Notes under the pieces: model-generated
Told to the model about the DNA's origin: nothing
Database searches by the model: none
The model's input: only the letters and a program-made list of their open reading frames with translations
Translations under genes and position numbers: made by a program
Source: Anaerostipes sp. 992a
Lineage (GTDB): Bacteria > Bacillota > Clostridia > Lachnospirales > Lachnospiraceae
Assembly: GCF_001940245.1 (NCBI RefSeq)
Contig: NZ_MJIG01000004.1
Coordinates: 930,001-994,000, forward strand
Direction of reading: 5' to 3'
DNA length: 64,000 bases
In this document: positions 26,924-36,402 of the stretch, piece by piece
How positions within the stretch are numbered: position 1 is the stretch's first letter
How the letters are laid out: every line of letters starts with the position of its first letter

Positions 26924-27658
26924 TTACTCCTTTGTTTGAAGACTTTTCATATATTCTTTCAATTCTGCCTTATAGCTTCTAGATAATGGTACCATAATGT
27001 TATGCTCCAGATAAATGGCATTTTCCGATAGCTTTACCCGGTCAATATAATGCTTATTGACTGCAAAGCTTCTATGACAGCGGATAAAATCGTCGGATAG
27101 CTCTTTTAACACATTTTCCAGTGTTCCATACTTACTGTATTCTTTATCCTTAAGGCGTACGAAAATTTTCTTTTCCCGCACCTCCAGGTAATAAATTTTT
27201 GAATATGGAATGGATATCTTCCCTTGTCTGTTTTCAATTACCATCTTCCGTTCTTCTTTTTGTCCTGCCTGATTCCGATAGTAGGCATGAAAAAACTGGT
27301 TTACCACCTGCCTGCTCTGCTCTGTCCCAAAAGGACGGAGCAGAAGAGAGGCCGCACGAATATCCGGTGTCATGTATTCCATGGGAGAAATACTGGCATC
27401 CGCGATCACCAAAAGCTCAGAAAGCTCATAGGCATTTCTGATATTCTTTGACAGATCAATTCCGTCTGTATCTGTAATATCCAAAAAAGCCGCATCCATC
27501 AATTCATGTTTTTTTAAAAAGCCTTCCACACCCTTTTTATCGGTTACCGTCTCAATATTCAACTGGTCATCGGAGCAAAAAGCTACCGCATCCTTGGAAT
27601 GAGCGATCAGCATCTTCTGTTCTTTTATATCCTGATCAAAAATCAGCATTGATATCAC
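26924..27658 (-). CDS. LytTR response-regulator-like transcription factor, copy 2
   Basis: This 244-aa protein has a receiver-like domain (1-120) and a LytTR DNA-binding domain (about 140-238, 'FIRCHRSFAVNKHYI'). It starts with GTG at 27658, with GGGAGG 7 nt upstream. Asp60 (AFLDI) remains at the phosphoacceptor position, while copy 1 has Glu; the switch Thr/Ser is Ala in both and Lys is Arg in LLLRPF. No partner histidine kinase gene lies in the island. It overlaps essC copy 2 by 23 nt, the same arrangement as copy 1. Confidence 0.87.
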   Translation of the reverse strand: MISMLIFDQDIKEQKMLIAHSKDAVAFCSDDQLNIETVTDKKGVEGFLKKHELMDAAFLDITDTDGIDLSKNIRNAYELSELLVIADASISPMEYMTPDIRAASLLLRPFGTEQSRQVVNQFFHAYYRNQAGQKEERKMVIENRQGKISIPYSKIYYLEVREKKIFVRLKDKEYSKYGTLENVLKELSDDFIRCHRSFAVNKHYIDRVKLSENAIYLEHNIMVPLSRSYKAELKEYMKSLQTKE

Positions 27659-30600
27659 GTTTTTTTCCTCCCTTTGCCAATGGAATCACCACTTTTCTTG
27701 TTTCCTCTTCTTCCACTGGATCTGGAATCTGACCGATTCCAGGCTTCTCGATTTTCGCCTGATCCATAAACTGCAGGTAATCAAAAGTGAGCACTGGGTT
27801 GTCTACGACCTTACCTCCAAAATGAATTCCTGTCTTATGTCCGGCAAAATGCTCATAAATACCATATCCGGCAGCTTCCTCTCTCTTTTCCATCGCTATT
27901 TCACTGAAGAAATAAATGTTATGAAGCACTCCTTTGGCAATGATATTTTCTAAGAAGCTTTTCATATCTTTTTGTGCATTATAAATAAATGGCACAAACC
28001 AGCTAAGATCATCAATAAAGATAAAATATGGCTTCTCCTCACTCATACGATCGAAGATCTCTTCTTCCTCATAGTCCGCTTTCAGCATCTGCTGCTTCAT
28101 CTTGTTCCTTCGGATAAATTCCGGCATCAGTTCCTTAAAGAATGCAAATACTTCATCCTCCGTAGATGCATATACGACAGATGCTTCATCCTTATATGCC
28201 TGCAGACTCTTCTGCGGACTATCAATAATACAAATATTCGCATCTTTTTTCAGTGCAGACTGTACACATACCTTCAGGTAATTGGTTCTGCCAGAACGTG
28301 CCCTTCCCCATGCCAGATGACAATAGGTCTTTCTCAATGGAATACCATAAATGGCAGCACTGTCTGCATCATATCCTACAGGAAGATAATCCCTGCTTTC
28401 TACCATGCGATCAAATTCCTCTCTCTGGATAAGATCCTTCCACATTGGTTTTTTCGGAATTTCCGGAACCCTTCTTGCTGGTTTTTCTGTCCATGCATCC
28501 GCCATTTTCATGCATTGTCTTCGAATACTTTCCATTCGCTCATAATCATTCTCCGCTTCTAGGGCGAGAGCCGTCTGATATTCTAAAATCCTTCCTCCCA
28601 CAGATGCCAGACCACGACCTTTGATGCCATTTTCCGGAAGTACATCAAATTGATTGCTGTGCAATAGATCGCTATATGCATATTTATCCTGCAGGCTTAG
28701 GCACAATACAGTATTCATATTCTCTCCAACCATCGTAGTAATATCGTTCATGCCAAAACCAGCACCGGATACTATCAGATAGATTCCATGATTGACACCT
28801 TCTTTGGACAGCTGAATCAGCTGTTGCTCATAAATCTCTGCAGTCTTACTCTTAAGTGCTGCATAGTTATCAATAAAAATCAGAATCGCTGGCACGGTAA
28901 CACCATGAACCTTTACATACTGGCTGTAATTTCCGCCACGGAACATGGTCTTTCTCTCTTTTAAAATGCCATCCATCATATGGAAAAACTTTCCAATCTT
29001 ATCCAAATCGTTTTCATACATGATGCCGCCCACCTGTGGTGCATTCTCAAAGGCAGACATCATCTTACTACTGAAATCCAGTCCGTAAATATGAATTTCT
29101 TTTGGCGTATACTTTTGGATAAGTGCATAGATCATCGTCTGCATCATCGTACTTTTACCGCTGACAATATTTCCGCACACTGCCATATGCCCACTGGCTG
29201 CAAAATCTACGATCAAAGGCATCTGATTCTGATTTTCCGGATCATCTACCTTACCCAGTACAAAATCCAAAGACCACTCTCTTTGAGACTTTTTCCATTC
29301 TCCATCTACAAAACAGCTTTCTCTAAATTCTTCAAACTCTTCCAGATAAATCTTATCCGGCAGCACTGGCATCCATAACTGACTCTGTTTTTGATAGCCA
29401 TTTTCCAGAGCAATTTTTCCCAGATATTCCTTTACTGCCTCCAACTGAGTCTGTTCTTTTCCTTCTGGTAGCTTTAACTGTTCCTGTTTGGCCAGGTTAA
29501 GCATTGCCTCTGGTACATCCTCCTCTTCGGATACCCGTGCATATAAACTGATAAAATCCATTAATCTCTCTGTATTATAAGCACTTTTTGCATATTCCAG
29601 ATGCTGTTCCTCTAATCGTTCATACATCCCTTCAATAACAGAATGCATTCTGCTTCGCTCTCTACTCTCTACCTCCAGATTCCAGCCAAGTTCCTCCAAA
29701 GTCTCCTTTAGCACATTGACGAGAGTCTCCAGCCATGCATACTGAGCTTTTTTCTTTCTGGATGCCTTAGCCATATTTCCAGTCATCTCTACCTTTCCAT
29801 TTAGACCGATCATCTTGGCAATATCATTTTTCTCATCACCTGCATTCTTATCATAAATGGCTCCACTATATCCGGACTGGAATAGCTCATAAATTTCATC
29901 ATTTCCTACCTGGAGATAACACCGCCCAGCCTGTGTGATATAGGCTGCATCCGGTCTATGAAGCATATCATTACTGTCCTGCTTATCCTGTACGCGCAGA
30001 CAGAGACGGAACTTGGAGTTACTCCAGATATTATCATCCACCGTTCCACTTGGCTTTTGTGTTGCCAGGATCAGATGAACGCCCAGACTTCGTCCAACCT
30101 GAGCTACACTGATCAGTTCCTTCATAAAGTCTGGTTCTTCTCTTTTTAATTCAGCAAACTCATCAATGATAATAAAAAGATGTGGAATTGGAATCAATGC
30201 CTCTCCATTTTTATAGAGCTTGGTATATGCATTGATGTTATTCACTCCATTTTCATTAAACATTCTCTGTCTTCGTCTATTCTCACTTTTAATAGAAATC
30301 ATAGCACGTTTTACCTGATTTCCAGACAGATTGGAAATCTGACCGATCATATGAGGCAGTCCGTCAAATAAATTGGCCATACCGCCTCCCTTATAGTCAA
30401 TGACAAAGAATCCCACATCATCCGGACTGTAATTGACTGCCAGAGAAAGCATATAAGTCTGCAGCGTCTCACTTTTACCAGAACCTGTCGTACCAGCAAC
30501 TAATCCATGTGGTCCATGATATTTCTCATGGACATCCAGATAACATGGGCTTCCTCCTGCCTTCTGTCCGATTATTCCCTTAATATTTTCATAAATCCTG

Positions 30601-32651
30601 TTTTTCGTCCAAAGCTCTTTTACTGGCAGTTCTTCTAATCGATTCACGCCAAACATCTCAAAGAACGTAAGGCTGGACGGAATCTCTCCCCCTTCTTCCA
30701 TCTCCTGTACCTTCAAGGAGGAAAGCGTTTTTGCAAATGTCATTAACTGATCTTCCGCAATATGATCAAACTGAATAACGGTCTTCTCGTCATCTCTGGC
30801 AAATACATCATACATGCCTTCAAACACACCGTCATTTTGAATGATAAATTCACAACTATTTGGCAACTCTTCATACCGCTCTGCCAACAACACCGTCGTC
30901 AAACCATACTGCGTATTCTTTTCAAAAATATATTTAGACAGCAGCTCTCCTTCTAATAAAGACGGATTGGAAATAAACAATACATAATATGGCTTTGGAA
31001 TCTCTTTGTCATTCCTATGGTTTTGTTCCTCACTTCTGGCACGAAATACCTTCGTCAGATCATATAATACATCACTGCCCTCTTCCGGTGCAGAGGCGAT
31101 AAACCTGGTCTTCTTATCTTCAGACCATGTATGTGGCAGCCATTTCGCAAATTGAAATGCTTCCCGTTCTTCCACTTGATCTTTGTCATATAAATATCCC
31201 AATTTTACATCGGTATAGCAGTTATTGGCCGCAATCTGTGTACTCAGAATTCTTGCAATATCCAATGCTCCCTTCTTCTGCTCTCCACCGATCACACCAA
31301 TCAAATTATGATCCAAAAGATTCAAGGTAACCGGAACCTTATAAAGATTCTTATAATTTTCTCTGATAAATTCTGGTTTTTTTGCCAGATCGTCTTCATA
31401 TAATGTAAATCTCTTCTTTGGAATATCAATCGGAACCTGAAATGGAATATCTCCGATTCCCAGACGATGTGTAAGGAAATCCTCATGGGTACGGTTTCGA
31501 TTCCATAAAATACCTGCAGAATCACTATAACTTAGGCAATCTGTTGCTGCTGGATACATCTCGCCAAGCATTCGTTCCGTCGTTTCGTATTTATTCTTGA
31601 TCTCATCTGTCTTTTCCAACAGATAATTGCTATAGGCTTCAAAACGATGTGCCTCTTTCTCCCCATCTATCTTCTTCTGATAACGGATATTCACAAGTGC
31701 CCAGATCACACCCACAATTGCAGAAGAAAAAGACATGACCAGCCCTGAATACATGTACAGAGAAGCATTGCCTCCTTCGCTCTGAGAGGCATAAATCATC
31801 ATCATACAACCCAACAGCATCGGAAGCGCCATGGTAAAAGATGGTCCGATAGTCATTAACAATGGTTGCTGGCTGGACTGAACCTTTTCTGGCGGCTCTT
31901 CAATCTCAACCGCTTCCTCCACCAGGCGTTCATAATTGCGGGGAGCTCTGTGATAAATCTGTTTTCCATCTCCATCCTCTTTTCTACCTGTCAAACACAC
32001 CGTAAAATCCATAAATGGCTGATATTTGACCAGTTTTTCTTCATTCAGGCGAAGATTGGTCCCTTTTGTATCAATGGCCAGAATGTGATCCAAAAATACC
32101 ATATGAAGCCCCATAATATTAATATAATCACCGAATTCCAACTTTGTTTCTGTATCGATTCGAACAGAATTTACATACGTTCCATTAGGGCTTTCATTCA
32201 CAATCCAAAAGCTTCCATTCTTCTTTTGGATGACAGCATGGCGGGAAGATACATAATTTTTAAATATGTAATGGATGTCCACATATTCTCCTTTTCCAAT
32301 GGTAAGAATATCCGTCTTACTAATATCATACTTTTCATATTCGTGAAAAACAGAAGCCACCTCTTTTATGATCAGAGAAACTCTCTCATGACGATCTGTA
32401 GTAATCATCAGTACATCCTGATCCTTTAGATATTCTCCCTGATAATTCATATGGTTCTGTGTTGTAATCAGATAATGGACATCCGGTTTGATTCTCCAGC
32501 ATTCATCCAGAACCTCCATGCGCAGAAACAAATCCTCCTGAAGTTTGAAACAGCCTTTTTCCAATGTCAATGAATAGTCGGCATTATTTAATGAAGGCAG
32601 TACAAACTCCTTAAATGCTTTTTGAGAATATACAGATATTACAATACTCAT
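27636..32651 (-). CDS. essC: EssC-type T7SS ATPase with FHA domain, copy 2
   Basis: This 1671-aa paralogue of 1584-6239 has an FHA domain (about 112-185; GKGEYVDI, VSSRHA, NGTYVNS), two membrane helices (about 260-325) and three FtsK-like modules. Module 1 is intact (GTTGSGKS about 720, IIIDEFAEL). Module 2 keeps the P-loop GNIVSGKS (about 1160), but its Walker B reads IFIDNY, with Asn for the catalytic Glu. Module 3 has a degraded P-loop GRARSGRT (about 1449). An extra ~110-residue helical segment lies between modules 1 and 2 (about 975-1085). Its ATG overlaps the stop of the small membrane gene upstream (ATGA). Confidence 0.93.
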   Translation of the reverse strand: MSIVISVYSQKAFKEFVLPSLNNADYSLTLEKGCFKLQEDLFLRMEVLDECWRIKPDVHYLITTQNHMNYQGEYLKDQDVLMITTDRHERVSLIIKEVASVFHEYEKYDISKTDILTIGKGEYVDIHYIFKNYVSSRHAVIQKKNGSFWIVNESPNGTYVNSVRIDTETKLEFGDYINIMGLHMVFLDHILAIDTKGTNLRLNEEKLVKYQPFMDFTVCLTGRKEDGDGKQIYHRAPRNYERLVEEAVEIEEPPEKVQSSQQPLLMTIGPSFTMALPMLLGCMMMIYASQSEGGNASLYMYSGLVMSFSSAIVGVIWALVNIRYQKKIDGEKEAHRFEAYSNYLLEKTDEIKNKYETTERMLGEMYPAATDCLSYSDSAGILWNRNRTHEDFLTHRLGIGDIPFQVPIDIPKKRFTLYEDDLAKKPEFIRENYKNLYKVPVTLNLLDHNLIGVIGGEQKKGALDIARILSTQIAANNCYTDVKLGYLYDKDQVEEREAFQFAKWLPHTWSEDKKTRFIASAPEEGSDVLYDLTKVFRARSEEQNHRNDKEIPKPYYVLFISNPSLLEGELLSKYIFEKNTQYGLTTVLLAERYEELPNSCEFIIQNDGVFEGMYDVFARDDEKTVIQFDHIAEDQLMTFAKTLSSLKVQEMEEGGEIPSSLTFFEMFGVNRLEELPVKELWTKNRIYENIKGIIGQKAGGSPCYLDVHEKYHGPHGLVAGTTGSGKSETLQTYMLSLAVNYSPDDVGFFVIDYKGGGMANLFDGLPHMIGQISNLSGNQVKRAMISIKSENRRRQRMFNENGVNNINAYTKLYKNGEALIPIPHLFIIIDEFAELKREEPDFMKELISVAQVGRSLGVHLILATQKPSGTVDDNIWSNSKFRLCLRVQDKQDSNDMLHRPDAAYITQAGRCYLQVGNDEIYELFQSGYSGAIYDKNAGDEKNDIAKMIGLNGKVEMTGNMAKASRKKKAQYAWLETLVNVLKETLEELGWNLEVESRERSRMHSVIEGMYERLEEQHLEYAKSAYNTERLMDFISLYARVSEEEDVPEAMLNLAKQEQLKLPEGKEQTQLEAVKEYLGKIALENGYQKQSQLWMPVLPDKIYLEEFEEFRESCFVDGEWKKSQREWSLDFVLGKVDDPENQNQMPLIVDFAASGHMAVCGNIVSGKSTMMQTMIYALIQKYTPKEIHIYGLDFSSKMMSAFENAPQVGGIMYENDLDKIGKFFHMMDGILKERKTMFRGGNYSQYVKVHGVTVPAILIFIDNYAALKSKTAEIYEQQLIQLSKEGVNHGIYLIVSGAGFGMNDITTMVGENMNTVLCLSLQDKYAYSDLLHSNQFDVLPENGIKGRGLASVGGRILEYQTALALEAENDYERMESIRRQCMKMADAWTEKPARRVPEIPKKPMWKDLIQREEFDRMVESRDYLPVGYDADSAAIYGIPLRKTYCHLAWGRARSGRTNYLKVCVQSALKKDANICIIDSPQKSLQAYKDEASVVYASTEDEVFAFFKELMPEFIRRNKMKQQMLKADYEEEEIFDRMSEEKPYFIFIDDLSWFVPFIYNAQKDMKSFLENIIAKGVLHNIYFFSEIAMEKREEAAGYGIYEHFAGHKTGIHFGGKVVDNPVLTFDYLQFMDQAKIEKPGIGQIPDPVEEEETRKVVIPLAKGGKKRDINADF

Positions 32652-32833
32652 ACGTGTTTCCCCCGTTTTTCATTTGCGAGCTTATTTTTCAGTTTTTCTT
32701 CATCCGCAGCATGAAAATGCTGAGACTTTACCTGCTCTGCATGTCTTTTTTGCTTTGTCAGCTTTACAATAAAAAACAACATTACTGCTATAGCGATACT
32801 TTCTATGATTATCATAATCACATCTATATTCAT
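32648..32833 (-). CDS. Small single-span membrane protein
   Basis: This 61-aa protein has one N-terminal membrane helix (about 4-25, MIIIESIAIAVMLFFIV) and a basic cytoplasmic tail rich in Lys, Glu and His. The start at 32833 has AAGGAG 6 nt upstream. It lies between the PASTA kinase and essC copy 2 and overlaps both partners' translation signals, so it is likely a real component of the secretion module. No counterpart exists in module 1. Family not recognised. Confidence 0.65.
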   Translation of the reverse strand: MNIDVIMIIIESIAIAVMLFFIVKLTKQKRHAEQVKSQHFHAADEEKLKNKLANEKRGKHV

Positions 32834-32855
32834 CCTTTTCTCCTTTCGCATACTA

Positions 32856-34925
32856 TTAATTGATCAGATCCCAGTCATCACTGCTATCATCTACAGAAGA
32901 GCCTCCACCTCCAGAAGAGCCTCCGCCTCCAGAGGAACTTCCACCTCCAGAGGAACTTCCACCCCCGGAGGAACTTCCACCCCCGGAGGAACCGCCGCTT
33001 CCAGAATTCTGATAACTTGGCTCTGGCTCTGGTTCTTCTCCAAGGCTGATAACCAGTTTGATCACCTTATTCTTATCAACTTTATTTCCTGCTTTTACAC
33101 TTTGACTGATTACACGTCCTGCTCCTACCAAACTGCTGTAGTCATAGCTGATCTCATATTTTAATTTTGCCTTTTTGATTTTTGTAATTGCCGTTTCTTT
33201 TCGGTTTCCATTTACATTTGGAACCGTAACCTGTTCGATTCCTTTGCTGATCACAACGGTAATCGTAGTACCTTCTTCTACCGTGGTTCCAACCTTTGGA
33301 TTTTGACTTACGATACATCCTTTTTTTACAGTATCGGAATATACTTCTTTTTCACTTTCCACTTTTAAAGAATAAGAACTCTTGGCAAGATTCAACGCTT
33401 TTTCCAGACTCATATTTTTAAATGATGGAACCTGAATCTTCCTCCCTTTACTGACGACAATCTCTATAACGGTTCCTTTCTTTACCTTTGTTCCACCCTT
33501 TATACTCTGCGAAATAATATCTCCACGTGCTACCTTGTCAGAAAATACTCTTTTTTCAATCTCAAGCTTCAAGGATGAGTCATCCGCAAGGACTTTTGCT
33601 TCTGTTATTGTTTTATTTAAAAAGACTGGTACCTCTGTTTTCAAAATTGCTTTTCCAGCAAAAATCGCTCCTATGATCACGAACACAATCAGTACGATCA
33701 TAACGATCGATTTTCTTTTGATCCGTACTGGATGATTTGTTTTTTCCGGTTTCACCAACTTTTCGGGTACTATGTCCTTCCCCGATTCCTCTACGATTTT
33801 TTCGGTCTGGTCTAACACTTTTGTCTGCTTCAGCATCTCTGCAGCCTTGTTTTTCTCATCCTCTTTTTCTTCTTTTATATTTGTTGTAAAAAGAAATTCT
33901 GTACCTTCCTCTTTTTGCTTTGACGTTGGTGCACTGGAATCTATATAATCAGGCGTATCCGTTATTAAAATATCTCCTTCCGGATATGCCAATATCTGTT
34001 CTTTTTCTTCATAAAGCACGGATTCCAATGCTTTTCTCATATCCGCAGCACTTTCATATCGCTCCTTTGGATTATATGCACAGGCTTTTAATACAATCTC
34101 TGCCAATCGTCCTTTTGCATTACATGGCGGCGGCATTACAGACCCACTCATACGCATGATATTGGCACGTTCTTTATCTGCATATCGTATTGTCTCAGGA
34201 TATGGTGGTAAAAATGGTGTTCGGTTATTATTTAAAAAACGATATAATACTGTTCCAAGTGAATAAATATCCACTGTCGAATTATAGCGTTCTCCCTTAT
34301 ATACTTCTGGAGCCATATAAGAATATGTTCCCTTTTTAGATAAGCCAGAGGATGTCTTTTCCATCTGTCTTGCAATTCCAAAGTCCCCCAGTTTAAACGT
34401 TCCCAATTGGGATACAAACATGTTCTCCGGCTTGATATCTCTGTGAATAATATTAAATTTCTGACAGATTTCCAGAGCCTTACACATATCAATTCCCATC
34501 TGGATCACTTCTCGAACCGAAAGCTCCTTGCCACGAATATAATCAAATAATGGAGTCAATAATTCCATTCGGATATAAATGTTCCATCCAATCTGATCCT
34601 TATGGGGCACTACTGCGTGATCTTCGTAGCTGACAATCGTAGAATTTCCCTTTAACTTTGACATCAACACAAATTCTTCCACAATTTCTTCTACAACCCC
34701 ATGAAAGTATGCAGTCACACTGTCTTCATCCATTCCCTCATTTAAAACAGATTTTACTTCTGACTGATTTTGTGGAATTGTAATCACTTTTAATGCCGCT
34801 TCATAGGTATGTCCAAATTCTTCTCTGACAATCCGATATACTTTTCCAAAGGATCCTTCACCAATTAAATCTTCTATTGTCCAACCTTTCCATACATGAG
34901 ACAATTCTTCCTGTATCTGCTGCAT
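32856..34925 (-). CDS. PASTA-domain Ser/Thr protein kinase with Ser/Gly-rich tail
   Basis: This 689-aa kinase starts at 34925 (AGAGAGG 7 nt upstream; the longer in-frame start lacks a site). It has GEGSFGKV, AALKV, HRDIKPEN and DFG, one membrane helix (about 408-430), three PASTA domains, and a Ser/Gly tail of regular GGGSSS units ending DDWDLIN. The closest relative here is the kinase at 15920-18040. It heads the second module: kinase, small membrane protein, EssC, LytTR, EspG-like, EsaB-like. Its place before essC suggests it may fill the structural role of EssB, besides phosphorylating FHA-recognised Thr residues. Confidence 0.92.
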   Translation of the reverse strand: MQQIQEELSHVWKGWTIEDLIGEGSFGKVYRIVREEFGHTYEAALKVITIPQNQSEVKSVLNEGMDEDSVTAYFHGVVEEIVEEFVLMSKLKGNSTIVSYEDHAVVPHKDQIGWNIYIRMELLTPLFDYIRGKELSVREVIQMGIDMCKALEICQKFNIIHRDIKPENMFVSQLGTFKLGDFGIARQMEKTSSGLSKKGTYSYMAPEVYKGERYNSTVDIYSLGTVLYRFLNNNRTPFLPPYPETIRYADKERANIMRMSGSVMPPPCNAKGRLAEIVLKACAYNPKERYESAADMRKALESVLYEEKEQILAYPEGDILITDTPDYIDSSAPTSKQKEEGTEFLFTTNIKEEKEDEKNKAAEMLKQTKVLDQTEKIVEESGKDIVPEKLVKPEKTNHPVRIKRKSIVMIVLIVFVIIGAIFAGKAILKTEVPVFLNKTITEAKVLADDSSLKLEIEKRVFSDKVARGDIISQSIKGGTKVKKGTVIEIVVSKGRKIQVPSFKNMSLEKALNLAKSSYSLKVESEKEVYSDTVKKGCIVSQNPKVGTTVEEGTTITVVISKGIEQVTVPNVNGNRKETAITKIKKAKLKYEISYDYSSLVGAGRVISQSVKAGNKVDKNKVIKLVISLGEEPEPEPSYQNSGSGGSSGGGSSSGGGSSSGGGSSSGGGGSSGGGGSSVDDSSDDWDLIN
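32894..32993 (-). repeat. 18-bp tandem repeats encoding GGGSSS units
   Basis: About five in-frame 18-bp units with small changes (AGAGGAACTTCCACCTCC type on the plus strand) code the Ser/Gly-rich end of the kinase. Unit number could change by slippage without breaking the reading frame. Confidence 0.75.
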
Positions 34926-34982
34926 AATTTTTCCTCTCTCTACAATAAACCTCATACTAAGGAAGCCTTTTCCTATTCCACA

Positions 34983-35020
34983 AAAAGGCCTCCTCTAAAG
35001 TTACTTAGAGGAAGCCTTTT
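34983..35020 (-). terminator. Intrinsic terminator between lectin gene and kinase operon
   Basis: A 16-bp stem with one mismatch (34983-34998 and 35005-35020), followed on the minus strand by TTTTT. It probably ends the ricin/FN3 gene (35122-36258) and isolates the secretion operon. Confidence 0.7.
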
Positions 35021-35121
35021 CAAATGATCATTCTGTTTCCTTAACCTTATCCAATCCTCTATAATCATCCTAATTTTACCATAGATAGGCGCTATATGAC
35101 TAGATAAGCTCATTACTTTTT

Positions 35122-36258
35122 TTATTTTATCTTGACTTTTTTTACATTACTCCATGAGCCATAAGTATTGACTCCACTGACCTTTCGACAGCCACGCACT
35201 CTGACATAATACGTTTTCTTACTGGTCAAACCTTTTAGACTTGTCTTTGTCACTGTTTTCTTAAATGTTCGTTTGATCGTATTAGAAGCAAAATTACTCT
35301 TCTTAGAAATCTGAACTTCATAATTATCAATGTTGCTCAATTTTCCCCATTGGATGCTGATCTTCTTCTTAGATGGAGATGTTACCTTCTTAAGACTTGC
35401 TTTTGCAATTGGTTTTCCCTTTAAGACCATGACTGAAGGAATATCACTCCATTTTCCATAATATTTTCTCGTTCCAACCTTCCGATATGCTCTTACTCTT
35501 GCATAATATCTCTGACCACCTGTCAATCCTGAAAACGTCTTAATGGCAGACGTCACATAGTAACTCTTCTTTCCACTTGTAAAACTGTCATTCTTTGCGA
35601 CCTGTACCTGATATCCATCAGCAATGCTTTTCTTCTTCCACTCAACTGTAGCATGTTGAGATTTATTACTATAAAATTTAGTAACATCTACTTTTCCAGG
35701 TAATTCCAACGGAATCATCACCCACTTTTGCGCATTGCTTCCGTCATTAGGCTCAATTTCGATATCTTCCAAATCTCCCACTTTTCCAGATGCGATATTA
35801 ATACGAGAAGAAGGTGAAGATTTTGGTGCCAGACCAAAGTACCCATTATCATCCAAATGTAATTTCCATTTTTGTCTGTCACTTCCTTCCCAGCTGCTCT
35901 GACAAACACCGCAGTTAGAAGAATTGTTCTTGGCCTCCATTGCTTTATTACTTCCAACATTGATAATTTTATAATAACCATTACCTAAATAAGTAAATTG
36001 AAACTTCATAAAATCATTGTTTGGATTTCTCGTCCATAAAATGACATCAATATCATCCATGCTCAACTCCGCAAAAATATCCAGACAATATGCCTGATCG
36101 ATTTTAGATGCAATTTGATAAATTCCATCCTTGATCGGTCTTTGTTTTGTCGCTTCGAAAGCAGAAACCTGCTTAGTCGTTCCACCAACTACCAGCATAC
36201 CCACTGCCAAGCATACTACCATGATGAAACTGATTACCCTTGTAAATAAGTTTTTCAT
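35122..36258 (-). CDS. Secreted ricin-type lectin with two FN3 domains
   Basis: This 378-aa protein has a signal peptide (about 1-33, ending QVSA), a ricin B-type beta-trefoil (about 40-190; 'GIYQIASKIDQAYCLDI', 'QKWKLHLDDNGYFGL', 'AQKWVMIPL') and two fibronectin type III domains (about 195-285 and 290-378). The FN3 repeats share the 'TYYVKIRSYKTVGKTRYYG'-like ending with the BspA proteins at 7623 and 9214. Ricin-type domains bind sugars; attachment to host or diet glycans is inferred. No enzyme domain. Confidence 0.85.
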   Translation of the reverse strand: MKNLFTRVISFIMVVCLAVGMLVVGGTTKQVSAFEATKQRPIKDGIYQIASKIDQAYCLDIFAELSMDDIDVILWTRNPNNDFMKFQFTYLGNGYYKIINVGSNKAMEAKNNSSNCGVCQSSWEGSDRQKWKLHLDDNGYFGLAPKSSPSSRINIASGKVGDLEDIEIEPNDGSNAQKWVMIPLELPGKVDVTKFYSNKSQHATVEWKKKSIADGYQVQVAKNDSFTSGKKSYYVTSAIKTFSGLTGGQRYYARVRAYRKVGTRKYYGKWSDIPSVMVLKGKPIAKASLKKVTSPSKKKISIQWGKLSNIDNYEVQISKKSNFASNTIKRTFKKTVTKTSLKGLTSKKTYYVRVRGCRKVSGVNTYGSWSNVKKVKIK

Positions 36259-36294
36259 ACTATTCCTCCGTGTACTTCTATTTTTCTATTAAAT

Positions 36295-36324
36295 ATCATA
36301 TCATCTATAAAGAATTGTGGTCAA
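36295..36324 (-). promoter_or_regulatory. Predicted promoter of the lectin gene
   Basis: TTGACC (36324-36319), an 18-bp gap and TATGAT (36300-36295) on the minus strand, 37 nt before the start codon at 36258. Confidence 0.45.
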
Positions 36325-36402
36325 CATAAATGCACATTTCTTTTTATCTAATTGTTTTCAAGTCGATACCCTGCCAAGACTTGTGGCGGAATTCTGGTCA
36401 GC

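Noticed and set aside
27636-32651. EssC copy 2 as a pseudogene
   Set aside because: The frame is open over 1671 codons, module 1 is intact and neighbours are translationally coupled. Divergence rather than decay is more likely.
32648-32833. The small membrane protein as EssA
   Set aside because: Only one helix and 61 residues, with no sequence resemblance I can see. Left as unknown.
32894-32993. Short regular repeats as a CRISPR array
   Set aside because: The units are 18 bp, contiguous, in frame within a kinase gene, and there are no spacers.
34983-35020. Hairpin before the kinase as an attenuator of the secretion operon
   Set aside because: A promoter upstream of it for the kinase could not be shown; a terminator for the lectin gene explains it more simply.
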